DNA from: Bacillota bacterium
GTDB lineage: Bacteria > Bacillota > Clostridia > Oscillospirales > Acutalibacteraceae
Assembly (NCBI GenBank): GCA_022706685.1
Contig: JAKJCA010000025.1
Span: forward strand, 1-39,374
Length of the DNA: 39,374 nucleotides
Reading direction: 5' to 3'
In this document: positions 31,187 through 38,805 of the stretch, piece by piece
How the letters are laid out: every line of letters begins with the position of its first letter
Numbering within the stretch: position 1 is the first letter of the stretch
Notes under the pieces: generated by a model
Told to the model about the DNA's origin: nothing
Seen by the model: the letters and a program-made list of their open reading frames with translations, nothing else
The model's database searches: none
Made by a program: the position numbers and the translations under genes

Positions 31187-33379
31187 TTATCTGCGCGGAG
31201 GCCTCGGGCCTCTGTCGCGGTTGAAATCGCGTCTCGGAGCGGGGCGTCTCGGCGCGTCGGATACGGTGTTTTCGGGCACAAGGCCTTCGACCTCGATGAG
31301 CGCGTCGCGGCGCGACAGGTTGAGCCTGCCCTGGTCGTCGATTTCGCGGACTTTCACGATAACTTCGTCGCCGACGCTGACAACATCCTCGACCTTTTCG
31401 GTGCGTTTGACATCCAGGTGGCTGATATGCACAAGCCCCTCTTTGCCCGGCGCGATTTCGACGAAAGCGCCGAAGTCCATCAGCCGGGTGACCACGCCTT
31501 TGTAAATCGAACCGATTTCCGGGTCGTTGGCGATGGTGTTGATCATCAGCAGGGCTCTGTTGGCGTCGTCGAGGTCCACGGAACTGATAAAGATGGTGCC
31601 GTCCTCCTCCACGTCGATCTTGCAGTTGCATTCGGCGCAGATCTTCTGGATGACCTTACCCTGCTTGCCGATGACTTCGCTGATCTTGTCGACCGGAATC
31701 TTCACGGTCAGCATCTTCGGCGCGTACTTCGACAATTCTTTGCGCGGCTCGGGGATGACGGGTAGCATGACTTCGTCAAGAATATAAAGCCGCGCCTTCA
31801 GCGTCTTTTCGAGCGCGTCGCGGATAATTTCCGGCGTCAGGCCGTCGATTTTCAGGTCCATCTGAATCGCGGTAATGCCGTTTTTCGTGCCCGCGACCTT
31901 GAAATCCATATCGCCGAAAAAGTCTTCGACTCCCTGGATGTCCACCATCGTGATGAAACGGTCGCCCTCGGTGACCAGGCCGCAGGAAATCCCCGCGACG
32001 GGCGCCTTGATGGGCACGCCGGCCGCCATCAGGGAGAGGGTGGAACCGCAGACAGCGCCCTGGGAAGTCGAACCGTTGGAGGAGAGCACTTCCGAAACCA
32101 GGCGCAGGCAGTAGGGGAACTCTTCCACCGACGGAATGACGGGCAGCAAAGCCCTTTCCGCCAGAGCGCCGTGGCCGATTTCACGCCTGCCGGGTCCTCT
32201 GGGAGGCCTGGTTTCGCCGACGGAGAAAGAGGGGAAGTTATAATGGTGCATATAGCGCTTGGTTTCTTCCTCGTCGATGCCGTCGAGCATCTGGGAATCT
32301 CTCATCGAGCCGAGCGTCGTGACGGTCAGCACCTGGGTCTGGCCCCGGGTGAACATGCCCGAGCCGTGGGCGCGGGCCAGCAGGTCCACTTCCGCCGCGA
32401 GGGGACGGATTTCGTCGATACCCCTGCCGTCAACGCGCTTGCCGTCGTCGAGCAGCCAGCGTCGCACGACATATTTTTGCACCTTGTACAGGCATTCGTC
32501 GATTTTGAACGACATCTCCGGATAGAGCGGGTCGAACTTTTCATGCACCGCCGAGTAAATCGGCTTAAGTCTTTCGTCGCGCACGCGCTTGTCGTCTGTG
32601 TCAAGCGCCAGGCGGATATCCGCGATGGCGAATTCTTTGATGGCTTCGTACATCGCCGGGTCGGGGTCGTTGGAGGGGAAGTCAATCTTCTTCTTGCCGA
32701 TTTCCTGCTTGATAGACTCGATGAATGCGACGATCTTCTTGTTCTCCTCATGGGCGAACATGATGCCGTTGAACATTTCGTCGTTGCTGACTTCATTGGC
32801 GCCCGCTTCGATCATGGCGACGAGTTCGCTGGTGGAGGCGACGGTCACCGCCATACGGGACACTTCCCGTTCGGCGGCGGTCGGGTTGATGCGGTATTCG
32901 CCGTCGACCAAACCGACGCTGACGCCGGCGATGGGGCCGTTCCATGGAATCTCCGAAATGGAAACGGCGATGGAAACGCCGAGCATCGCCGTGATGTCAG
33001 GCGCGCAGTCGGGGTCCACCGACATGACCGTGGCGACGACCGCGACGTCGTTTCTCATGTCTTTCGGGAACAGCGGACGGATGGGGCGGTCGATGACCCG
33101 CGAGGCGAGCGTGGCCTTTTCGCTGGCGCGGCCTTCCCTGCGCTGGAAAGAACCGGGGATTTTACCGACGGAGTAGAGCTTCTCCTCAAAGTCGACCGAA
33201 AGGGGGAAATAATCCACGCCTTCTCTCGGCTTTTCGGACATCGTGGCGGTGCACAGGATTTCTGTCTCCCCGTAGCGGACGAGGCAGGAGCCGCCGGCGA
33301 GCTGCGCCATTTTGCCGGTTTCGACGACAAAGGGGCGACCCGCGATGGTGGTGCTGAATTTTCTGAATTCTTCGAACAT
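31187..33379 (-). CDS. pnp: Polyribonucleotide nucleotidyltransferase (PNPase)
   Basis: 730 residues from the ATG at 33379 with GAGGAAAAC before it. PNPase degrades RNA 3' to 5' using phosphate and can add tails in reverse. Two RNase PH domains flank a helical domain; the second has RPPRGPGRREIGHGALAERAL for phosphate binding and FFGDMDFKVAGTKNGITAIQMDLKI with the metal Asp residues. A KH domain (about 553-610) has IGKQGKVIQKI, and an S1 domain (about 618-690) has YKGVVTRLMDFGAFVEIAPGKEGLVHISH. The last 30 residues are Arg/Pro-rich (APRRDFNRDRGPRPPRR), probably RNA-binding. The gene follows rpsO, the common order, after a leader with two hairpins that may serve autoregulation. Confidence 0.98.
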   Translation of the reverse strand: MFEEFRKFSTTIAGRPFVVETGKMAQLAGGSCLVRYGETEILCTATMSEKPREGVDYFPLSVDFEEKLYSVGKIPGSFQRREGRASEKATLASRVIDRPIRPLFPKDMRNDVAVVATVMSVDPDCAPDITAMLGVSIAVSISEIPWNGPIAGVSVGLVDGEYRINPTAAEREVSRMAVTVASTSELVAMIEAGANEVSNDEMFNGIMFAHEENKKIVAFIESIKQEIGKKKIDFPSNDPDPAMYEAIKEFAIADIRLALDTDDKRVRDERLKPIYSAVHEKFDPLYPEMSFKIDECLYKVQKYVVRRWLLDDGKRVDGRGIDEIRPLAAEVDLLARAHGSGMFTRGQTQVLTVTTLGSMRDSQMLDGIDEEETKRYMHHYNFPSFSVGETRPPRGPGRREIGHGALAERALLPVIPSVEEFPYCLRLVSEVLSSNGSTSQGAVCGSTLSLMAAGVPIKAPVAGISCGLVTEGDRFITMVDIQGVEDFFGDMDFKVAGTKNGITAIQMDLKIDGLTPEIIRDALEKTLKARLYILDEVMLPVIPEPRKELSKYAPKMLTVKIPVDKISEVIGKQGKVIQKICAECNCKIDVEEDGTIFISSVDLDDANRALLMINTIANDPEIGSIYKGVVTRLMDFGAFVEIAPGKEGLVHISHLDVKRTEKVEDVVSVGDEVIVKVREIDDQGRLNLSRRDALIEVEGLVPENTVSDAPRRPAPRRDFNRDRGPRPPRR

Positions 33380-33395
33380 GTTTTCCTCTTTTTCT

Positions 33396-33411
33396 GCCGG
33401 CTCATGCCGGC
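33396..33411 (-). promoter_or_regulatory. Hairpin just upstream of the pnp ribosome-binding site
   Basis: GCCGGC-TCAT-GCCGGC (six-base stem, four-base loop) lies about 17 bases before the pnp start, close to the AGAGGAAAA ribosome-binding site. Its strength could influence ribosome access. Confidence 0.5.
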
Positions 33412-33440
33412 TTAATATTTCCACGGTCGAGGCACCGGCT

Positions 33441-33489
33441 TAGCAATAAATCCTCGGTTCGACGGCTTCGAGCCGACGATTCACTGCTA
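33441..33489 (-). promoter_or_regulatory. Long imperfect hairpin in the pnp leader, candidate RNase III/PNPase control site
   Basis: Arms at 33442-33462 and 33468-33488 (21 bases each) are separated by a five-base loop. On the minus strand 17 positions form Watson-Crick pairs and two more form G-U pairs, leaving two mismatches; on the plus-strand RNA the same two positions would be A-C mismatches. That asymmetry indicates the minus-strand transcript is the structured one. In E. coli, RNase III cleaves such a stem in the pnp leader and PNPase then represses its own message. Confidence 0.6.
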
Positions 33490-33518
33490 TGCCATTGCCG
33501 CGTCCGGCGGATTCTTCG

Positions 33519-33553
33519 GCAAAAAGCAGGCAGGATTTGTTCCTGCCTGCTTT
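33519..33553 (-). terminator. Terminator after rpsO
   Basis: A perfect 13-base stem (33523-33535 with 33541-33553) with a five-base loop, then TT and GCC on the minus strand, the U-rich end being partly in the stem (CTTTTTG). It lies directly after the rpsO stop. Some transcription must pass it, or pnp has a promoter I cannot identify in the 140 bases between. Confidence 0.8.
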
Positions 33554-33562
33554 GCGAACAAA

Positions 33563-33826
33563 TTACTTGCGGATGCCGAGTTTCGCGATGATCGTGCGGT
33601 AGCGCTCAATGTCGGTGTTTTGCAGGTATGCCAGCAGATTGCGTCTGTGGCCGACCATTTTGAGTAGCCCGCGGCGGGAGTGATGGTCTTTGGTATGGAT
33701 TTTCAAGTGCTCGGTCAGGTCGTTGATGCGTTTGGTCAGCACCGCGATCTGCACCTCGGGGGAACCGGTGTCTCCCTCATGAAGGGCGTATTCCTTCATG
33801 ACGGCGGTTTTTTCTTCAGGGGTCAT
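33563..33826 (-). CDS. rpsO: Small ribosomal subunit protein S15
   Basis: 87 residues, the usual length. S15 binds 16S rRNA at the junction of helices 20-22 and starts assembly of the platform. The family pattern is complete: [50 protein letters not shown], and LGIRK at the end. GAGGTGAAACA precedes the ATG. It has its own promoter and a leader of about 90 bases, and lies upstream of pnp. A sequence in the leader can pair with the ribosome-binding site (see separate entry). Confidence 0.98.
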   Translation of the reverse strand: MTPEEKTAVMKEYALHEGDTGSPEVQIAVLTKRINDLTEHLKIHTKDHHSRRGLLKMVGHRRNLLAYLQNTDIERYRTIIAKLGIRK

Positions 33827-33829
33827 TGT

Positions 33830-33915
33830 TTCACCTCATTCATGATTTCCCGCAACCCAGAATAGGGCAGGTGAATACCGAAATCGGTTTACTCCGGATT
33901 CCGAGTAACAGGTGA
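33830..33915 (-). promoter_or_regulatory. rpsO leader with ribosome-binding-site-pairing sequence, candidate S15 autoregulation
   Basis: The ribosome-binding region on the minus strand is AGGTGAA (33830-33836). TTCACCT (33869-33875) is its exact complement and lies in the leader; a second partial copy TCACCT lies at 33910-33915 at or near the transcript start. Two small hairpins are also present: ACCG-ATTT-CGGT (33877-33888) and an imperfect dyad at 33891-33906. S15 is known to repress its own translation through varied leader structures in several bacteria; this being one is inference. Confidence 0.45.
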
Positions 33916-33920
33916 GTGAA

Positions 33921-33949
33921 ATCATACCATAGTTCATCCGGTTTGTAAA
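33921..33949 (-). promoter_or_regulatory. Promoter of rpsO
   Basis: On the minus strand TTTACA (33944-33949), a 17-base spacer and TATGAT (33921-33926). Transcription would start near 33914. Confidence 0.85.
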
Positions 33950-33976
33950 GCCCGCAGGTCTTGCACGCAAAGGTAT

Positions 33977-34005
33977 TTTACATCCATGCGCGGCTCGATT
34001 ATAAT
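33977..34005 (+). promoter_or_regulatory. Promoter of the Smr / GDPD-like transcript
   Basis: TTTACA (33977-33982), a 17-base spacer and a perfect TATAAT (34000-34005). It diverges from the rpsO promoter; the two -35 boxes are 27 bases apart and the same hexamer is used by both. Confidence 0.85.
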
Positions 34006-34056
34006 AGGGGAGCCGGCTTGCACCGGCCACTTCCAAGACGACGGGCGGCGGGCGTT

Positions 34057-34311
34057 ATGCAGGTAATAAGGTCGGGGTCTTCCCTTATGGTCGACATCCA
34101 CGGCATGCGTGTCGAACAGGCGAGATTCCGTCTCGAGTCGCTCGCGTCATCGTGCGGCGCCGATATATCCAACATCGTGGTGATTCACGGCTGCAATTCC
34201 GGCGACGCGCTGAAAAACCTTGTCAGGAACGATTTGCGCGGCCCGCGTATCCGCTGTGTCGAAGCCGGCGCGAACGGCGGGCAGAGCGTCATTCGGCTTA
34301 ATAAAAAATAA
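34057..34311 (+). CDS. Small stand-alone Smr-domain protein
   Basis: 84 residues if started at ATG 34057; a second in-frame ATG at 34087 would give 74 and has an AAGG-type sequence further upstream, so the start is open. The Smr pattern is visible: VDIHGMRVEQARFRLESL (DxH motif at 13-15), then NIVVIHGCNSGDALKNLVRNDL, and GANGGQSVIRL at the end. Smr domains, named after the MutS2 C-terminus, bind or cut RNA or DNA; MutS2-Smr acts on collided ribosomes in B. subtilis. Single-domain bacterial Smr proteins have few assigned roles. The gene follows a consensus promoter and precedes the GDPD-like gene by 15 bases. Confidence 0.85.
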   Translation: MQVIRSGSSLMVDIHGMRVEQARFRLESLASSCGADISNIVVIHGCNSGDALKNLVRNDLRGPRIRCVEAGANGGQSVIRLNKK

Positions 34312-34326
34312 ACGGAGGCCGCCGGT

Positions 34327-35184
34327 ATGCGAAAATGGCGTATATGGCTCATCATTGCCGCGTCGGCCGCGGCCGCGGTTGCCGCTGTTATAACGTATTT
34401 CGCGGTTCAAAATAGGCCTGTTAAGCCCCTTGAACCGCTGCCGGTCGAAACAGCCGGGATCGATTTTTCTTCGTCTCCCGTTACGCTGATCGCGCAGGGC
34501 GGCTTCGCCTGCCGGGCGCCGTCAAATACCGCCGCGGCGTTCGAGCTCGCCGGCGGCCGCGCTTATCCGATGGCGCAGCTGGACGCGCGCCTGACACGCG
34601 ACCGCGTCTGGGTCGTTTTCGGCTCCGGCTCATTGTCGCGCATGACAAGCGGCTGCGGCCTGCTGAGTTCGAAGACCTACGCGCAGCTGCTTGAAGAAGA
34701 CGTCGATAACGGCGCAAACACCGAACAATACCCGGGCCAGAAAATACCGGTTTTGGAAGATATGGTGGAGACTTGTTTTAAATTCGACATGCGCCCGGTC
34801 ATCCGCATCGAAAACGGCGCTTCGCCGGAGGATGCCGGCCGTATCGCCGATTACCTCAATAAAATGCAGTTCGCGCCAATGTGTACGGTTTGTTCGGATA
34901 AGCCCGAAATGCTTCTTTCCCTGGGCAAACGCTGCGAGGGCCTGCGACTTTGGTACATGCCCGGCAGACTCAACGGCAAAGCGCTCACTGCCGTCAAAGA
35001 GAATCCGGGGTTCACCGTTTATCTGGACGCCGGCGCCGCGCTGGACGCGCAGGATGCCGTAAAAACCCTGATTGCCCAAAAACGCGAGGTCGCCTGTTTC
35101 GGAGTGGACGATATGGAAACGTTCAAGCAGCTTTATCAACTTGGTATCCGCACAATGGCGACGCAGCGCATCTGTTACAAATAA
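34327..35184 (+). CDS. Membrane-anchored GDPD-like protein lacking catalytic residues
   Basis: 285 residues. MRKWR and a hydrophobic stretch (about 6-26) make a signal anchor, so the rest is probably outside. The domain has the layout of glycerophosphodiester phosphodiesterase (GDPD): LIAQGGFACRAPSNTAAAFELA where enzymes have xHRGx...PENTxxAF, MAQLDARLTRDRVWVVFGSGSLSRMTSG where enzymes have E-x-D...T-D-G...HD..L.R.T.G, then YPGQKIPVLEDMVE. His of HRG is Gln, Arg is Gly, the metal-binding Glu is Gln84, and His-Asp of the second motif is Gly-Ser. Activity by the normal mechanism is therefore unlikely. It may bind a phospholipid head group or teichoic acid. It is separated from the convergent LCP gene by a terminator. 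Confidence 0.75.
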   Translation: MRKWRIWLIIAASAAAAVAAVITYFAVQNRPVKPLEPLPVETAGIDFSSSPVTLIAQGGFACRAPSNTAAAFELAGGRAYPMAQLDARLTRDRVWVVFGSGSLSRMTSGCGLLSSKTYAQLLEEDVDNGANTEQYPGQKIPVLEDMVETCFKFDMRPVIRIENGASPEDAGRIADYLNKMQFAPMCTVCSDKPEMLLSLGKRCEGLRLWYMPGRLNGKALTAVKENPGFTVYLDAGAALDAQDAVKTLIAQKREVACFGVDDMETFKQLYQLGIRTMATQRICYK

Positions 35185-35191
35185 TGTGCAG

Positions 35192-35237
35192 AAAAAACGA
35201 AACCGGAGGCGCGTCATAATACGCCCCTCCGGCTTTT
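35192..35237. terminator. Bidirectional terminator between GDPD-like and LCP genes
   Basis: Twelve-base arms CCGGAGGCGCGT (35203-35214) and ACGCCCCTCCGG (35221-35232) pair at 11 positions with a six-base loop. CTTTT follows on the plus strand, and a run of six T (35192-35197, complement) follows on the minus strand. It serves both convergent genes. Confidence 0.88.
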
Positions 35238-35251
35238 GTGCAGTTTTCTTA

Positions 35252-36745
35252 TTATGGAGCTGTTGTCGGCGGCGACGTCGTGCTCTGTGTCGTCGCCTGC
35301 GTCGTATCGGGCGGCAAAGTCGTTTCAACAGGTTTTTCGGTGGTGGCAGGAGAGCTTGTGGTGCCTGCTGCGGTGGTGTTTACGCCGGGTGCCGTGGTCT
35401 GCGTCCGGGTGCTTCCGCTGCTCCCGGTGGGTTGATGATTGTTGGTGTTTCCCGAAGTGTTTCTGGGCGTCAGGAGGCTGAGCACATTGTTGCGGTTCGC
35501 GTCAAGCACGATGTTGGTCGTCCCGTACAGCGCCAGCTGCACGGCCCTCGCCTCGGCGGGATAATCGACGATCCAGACGAAAGCCCCGTTGATGTAAGCG
35601 CTCTTTTGCGCGTTTTCGGAGGGTGAAACCATCTGCTGAATTTCAAAGTCCATCCACCCCTGCGACAGCGCCTTTGAGCCGAGGGAAAGGATCTCGCTTT
35701 TCGTGTAATTGGTGCGGATGTTCGGGAATATGAAATCCAGCGCCTTGTTCAACTGCCTGTTATTGGCATCTTTCGTGCTTTCGATAATCGCCATAATCAC
35801 CGAACGCTGCCGCCTTGTCCGGTTGATATCCGAGTCGAGGTGGCGGATTCGAGAGAACATAAGCGCTTCGTCGCCGGTGAGCCTCACCGCATCGCCGGCC
35901 TTGAAATTTTTATATCGCGTCGTTCTTCTGACGAATTTCGCCTCGTATTCGGTCACCGGCACCGTAACGCCGCCCAGGGAGTCGATGATGTCGGGGAAGG
36001 TCTTGAAGTCGACGCTGACGAATTTGTCGATTTCGATTTTGTAATTGTTTTCAAGGGTCTCGACCACCGTCGCGGGCCCGCCCCAGTTGTTGGCGGCGTT
36101 GATTTTGTTGTAGCGGATCGAGCCGTCGATATTCATATAGGTATAGCTGTCGCGGAAGAACGAGACCAAGGTGATTTTTTTGGTTTTCAGATTGACCGAG
36201 GCGAGCATCATGGCGTCCGAACGAGCTCCGCTCATGGTGCCGTCTTCGCTGTCGACGCCGAAAAGCATCACGTTGATGACGTTTTTGCTGTACATTTTTT
36301 CGCCGCCGTTGGTCGCCCATTCGCGCAGCAGTTCATCCAGCGAACCGGCGTCCGACACCTCGTGCATCGCCGAAAAATCGGTTTCGTCCTCCACATAGGT
36401 GGCGTCTTTGTTGCTGAAGTCGATGCCGTCGTCGTAGTCGACGGTGCCCAGCAGTTTGATAATCCTGACACCGTAGAAAGAAAGGACGAAGACCGCCGCC
36501 GCCGAGAGTACCACGGCTGCAATTTTTATATTCCGTTTGTTATGGCCGGTCCAAAAAGGGACGAACCGGTTGCGCAGGAACCTTGCAAAGCGGCCCTTCC
36601 TTTTGGTGGCTTTCGCGCCGAACTCGCCGAATTCGGAGAGCAGCAGATTTTTATCGCAGCTGTCAATGCGCTGCGTTTTATCGCCGCCGTTGTCCCTGCC
36701 GCTTGCATCGACGGGCTCCAGCCCGTCCGTTTTGTTATCATCCAT
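35252..36745 (-). CDS. LytR-CpsA-Psr (LCP) family glycopolymer ligase
   Basis: 497 residues from the ATG at 36745, with CGAGGT upstream. A cytoplasmic tail of about 70 charged residues precedes a single membrane helix (about 73-92). The extracellular LCP domain (about 145-320) has INVMLFGVDSEDG, SDAMMLASVNLKTKKITLVSFFRDSYTYM, KINAANNWGGPATVVETLE, and RIRHLDSDINRTRRQR with the Arg cluster that holds polyprenyl pyrophosphate. LCP enzymes move wall teichoic acid or capsule polymers from the lipid carrier to peptidoglycan. The last 60 residues are Thr/Ser/Pro-rich (TTEKPVETTLPPDTTQATTQ), probably wall-spanning. It follows jag by 28 bases, at the place usually held by mnmE. Confidence 0.94.
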   Translation of the reverse strand: MDDNKTDGLEPVDASGRDNGGDKTQRIDSCDKNLLLSEFGEFGAKATKRKGRFARFLRNRFVPFWTGHNKRNIKIAAVVLSAAAVFVLSFYGVRIIKLLGTVDYDDGIDFSNKDATYVEDETDFSAMHEVSDAGSLDELLREWATNGGEKMYSKNVINVMLFGVDSEDGTMSGARSDAMMLASVNLKTKKITLVSFFRDSYTYMNIDGSIRYNKINAANNWGGPATVVETLENNYKIEIDKFVSVDFKTFPDIIDSLGGVTVPVTEYEAKFVRRTTRYKNFKAGDAVRLTGDEALMFSRIRHLDSDINRTRRQRSVIMAIIESTKDANNRQLNKALDFIFPNIRTNYTKSEILSLGSKALSQGWMDFEIQQMVSPSENAQKSAYINGAFVWIVDYPAEARAVQLALYGTTNIVLDANRNNVLSLLTPRNTSGNTNNHQPTGSSGSTRTQTTAPGVNTTAAGTTSSPATTEKPVETTLPPDTTQATTQSTTSPPTTAP

Positions 36746-36773
36746 TTTGTAAGACCTCGGTTTCGGGTGCCGC

Positions 36774-37562
36774 TCAGTCCTTTTTCGGCGGCTCGATTTT
36801 GCCGTAACGCGCGGCGCCGGAGGCATCGGAACGGGGAGCGGGCGGCTGCTTTTTTTCCGCCTGCGGCGGACGTTTTTCGCTTTCGCCCTGCCGGAACGGC
36901 TTTTTCTCCGGGGCGGAGTTTTGGCGTGTGCTGCCGGTCGGCGTCAGAACGACCCTTCTCTCGCTGTCGAGGCCGACGGAATGCGAATCCACACCGTCGA
37001 TTTCCTGCACCGTGGTGTGGATAATGCGCCGCTCGAAGGGATTCATCGGGTCGAGCGCGATGCTTCTGCCGTACTTCTTGACCTTTTCGGAGTTTCTTTT
37101 CGCCAGCAGCCTCAAAGCGGCCTCGCGCCGTTCCCGGTAATCACCGGCGTTGATGCTGACCCGTTTGAAACCTTCCGTGCCGCGGTTGACCACCAGGCGC
37201 GTCAGGTACTGGATGGCGTCAAGCGTTTCGCCGCGCCTGCCGATGACGGCCCCGTAATCATCGCCGCAGTCGAGCGTGATGCGGATATCCTCGTCGTCGG
37301 CTTTGATGTCGATTTTCGCGTTTTCGACGCCGAGTCCCTTCAGGATCGCCGCGATGTAATTCTCGGCGCCGCTGAAATCGGAAGCCTCATAATACGCCCT
37401 GACTTTCGCCGGCGATCCGCCGAAAAACCCGAGTGTTTTTTTGACCGGCATTTCCAGCACTTCGGTGCTGACATCGGCGTCTTCGGGGGCGTTGAGTTTT
37501 TCTATCGCCAGCGCCCTGGCCTCGTCGATGGTAGCGGCCGTGCAAATCACTTCTTTAATCAC
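36774..37562 (-). CDS. jag: RNA-binding protein Jag (KhpB/SpoIIIJ-associated)
   Basis: 262 residues from a GTG at 37562, with AGGCGGTG upstream. The Jag N-terminal domain (about 2-55) includes VKKTLGFFGGSPAKV. The type II KH domain (about 72-145) has VIGRRGETLDAIQYLTRLVVN, and the R3H domain (about 150-207) has ALRLLAKRNSEKVKKYGRSIALDPMNPFERRIIHTTV. Jag/KhpB binds RNA with KhpA and affects cell elongation and division; it is linked with YidC in most Firmicutes. The last 50 residues are a Lys/Pro/Gln-rich disordered tail that is longer than in B. subtilis. Order is yidC, 21 bases, jag, 28 bases, LCP gene. Confidence 0.96.
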   Translation of the reverse strand: MIKEVICTAATIDEARALAIEKLNAPEDADVSTEVLEMPVKKTLGFFGGSPAKVRAYYEASDFSGAENYIAAILKGLGVENAKIDIKADDEDIRITLDCGDDYGAVIGRRGETLDAIQYLTRLVVNRGTEGFKRVSINAGDYRERREAALRLLAKRNSEKVKKYGRSIALDPMNPFERRIIHTTVQEIDGVDSHSVGLDSERRVVLTPTGSTRQNSAPEKKPFRQGESEKRPPQAEKKQPPAPRSDASGAARYGKIEPPKKD

Positions 37563-37583
37563 TTTGTCACCGCCTGAATAAAA

Positions 37584-38564
37584 TTATTTTGCGTTCCTCG
37601 CGGCCACGAGTTTAAGGTTCGCTTCTTTGGAGCGGCGCTCGACGGTTTCATCAACCATTAGCTTGGCAATCAGTTTTTTCGGGTTGTGGGTGAAACTCAT
37701 GATAACCGTCTGCGCGAAAGCGAACACATTCGACGCGATCCAGTAAATGCCGATGCCGACGGGGAACTGAAAACCGAGATAAACGGAAAACAGGGGCATG
37801 CCGAACGTCATGCACCCCATTGCGGGGTTCTTTGCCATCTCAGGGTTGGTCTGCCTTTGCTTGAACCACGAAAAGACGCCCGACGCCAGCGAGGAAATGC
37901 CGGATACAATCGGGATCGCCCAGAGTTTGCTGAAACCGGTTTTATACGATGGAATGGCGCCCAGGTCAAAACCGAGGAACTTGAAATCATGGGCGGCGAA
38001 GTTTCTGATGCTTTGGAACGAGCTCCCCGCGAGGGTTTGCAGTTTGGGGAAATCGTCGATGTACTTGATGATAAGAAGCTCGGCCAGTCTGGTGTTTTTC
38101 AGCGCGTCGCCCGTGTCTTTCAGCAGGGTTTTATCAGCCGTGGTCTTGAGCAAAGCCGGCAGCGCCTTGACCATTTCGGCAATGACAGCCGGGTTGATAT
38201 CCAGCGCGTAGGTGAGCGGTTTGTAAATGACTTCGATCAGGCCGAAGAGAATCGGCATCGTGATCAGCAGCGGCAGGCAGCCCGCGTTCATGGGGTTGTG
38301 GCCTTCTCTTTTATACAGCGCCTGCGTTTCTTCCTGTATCCGCCTGTTGTCGCCTTTGTACATGGCTTGTATTTTGCGGATTTTCGGCTGCAGCCTCATG
38401 GACTTGGCGGTGCCTTTCTGCTGGCTGAAAGTGGAAGGCACCATAATCAGCCTGGCAAACAGCGTGAACAGAATCAGCGAGAGGCCGTAATTGTTGACAG
38501 TATCGTAAATCAGTTTCAGGATGAAACCGAAAGGGATACCCAGCAGGTGGTTGATATAATCCAT
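37584..38564 (-). CDS. yidC: Membrane protein insertase YidC/Oxa1
   Basis: 326 residues. YidC inserts proteins into the cytoplasmic membrane alone or with SecYEG. Membrane segments are near 10-30, 31-48 (YGLSLILFTLFARLIMVPS with the conserved Arg in the hydrophilic groove), 100-120, 215-240 and 255-300. The cytoplasmic hairpin reads QPKIRKIQAMYKGDNRRIQEETQALYKREGHNPMNAGCLPLLITMPILFGL, a hallmark of the family. There is no lipobox, unlike SpoIIIJ of B. subtilis. The stretch around 120-215 between the conserved segments is longer than usual. GGAGGCAC precedes the ATG. Part of the rpmH-rnpA-yidD-yidC-jag block. Confidence 0.96.
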   Translation of the reverse strand: MDYINHLLGIPFGFILKLIYDTVNNYGLSLILFTLFARLIMVPSTFSQQKGTAKSMRLQPKIRKIQAMYKGDNRRIQEETQALYKREGHNPMNAGCLPLLITMPILFGLIEVIYKPLTYALDINPAVIAEMVKALPALLKTTADKTLLKDTGDALKNTRLAELLIIKYIDDFPKLQTLAGSSFQSIRNFAAHDFKFLGFDLGAIPSYKTGFSKLWAIPIVSGISSLASGVFSWFKQRQTNPEMAKNPAMGCMTFGMPLFSVYLGFQFPVGIGIYWIASNVFAFAQTVIMSFTHNPKKLIAKLMVDETVERRSKEANLKLVAARNAK

Positions 38565-38583
38565 CAGGTGCCTCCGCGCCTTC

Positions 38584-38805
38584 TTATTTTTTCTTCGGCG
38601 GGACGGGGTCGAACCCTCCCGGGAAAAGGATGTTGCACCGCAGCAGCCGCATCATCGCCATCAGGCTGCCTTTGAATGCGCCGTGGATTTCCACCGCTTC
38701 GAGCGCATACTGCGAGCAGGTCGGATAATACCGGCACATCGGGGGCAGAACGGGGGAGATGCGCCTGCGGTAGAATTTCAGCAGGGTGATCAGGATTTTC
38801 TTCAT
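38584..38805 (-). CDS. yidD: Membrane protein insertion efficiency factor YidD
   Basis: 73 residues from the ATG at 38805. The family motif PMCRYYPTCSQYALEAVEIHGAFKGSLMAMMRLLRCNILFPGG is complete, including the three Cys residues. YidD is an amphipathic, membrane-associated helper that raises YidC-dependent insertion. Start and rnpA stop overlap by four bases (ATGA), so translation is coupled; yidC follows after 19 bases. The upstream part of the longer frame is not family-like and was rejected. Confidence 0.95.
   Translation of the reverse strand: MKKILITLLKFYRRRISPVLPPMCRYYPTCSQYALEAVEIHGAFKGSLMAMMRLLRCNILFPGGFDPVPPKKK

Noticed and set aside
35252..35460. Thr/Ser/Pro-rich low-complexity end of the LCP gene as possible sortase tail
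   Set aside because: No LPxTG-type motif or terminal hydrophobic helix follows; the protein is anchored by its N-terminal helix.
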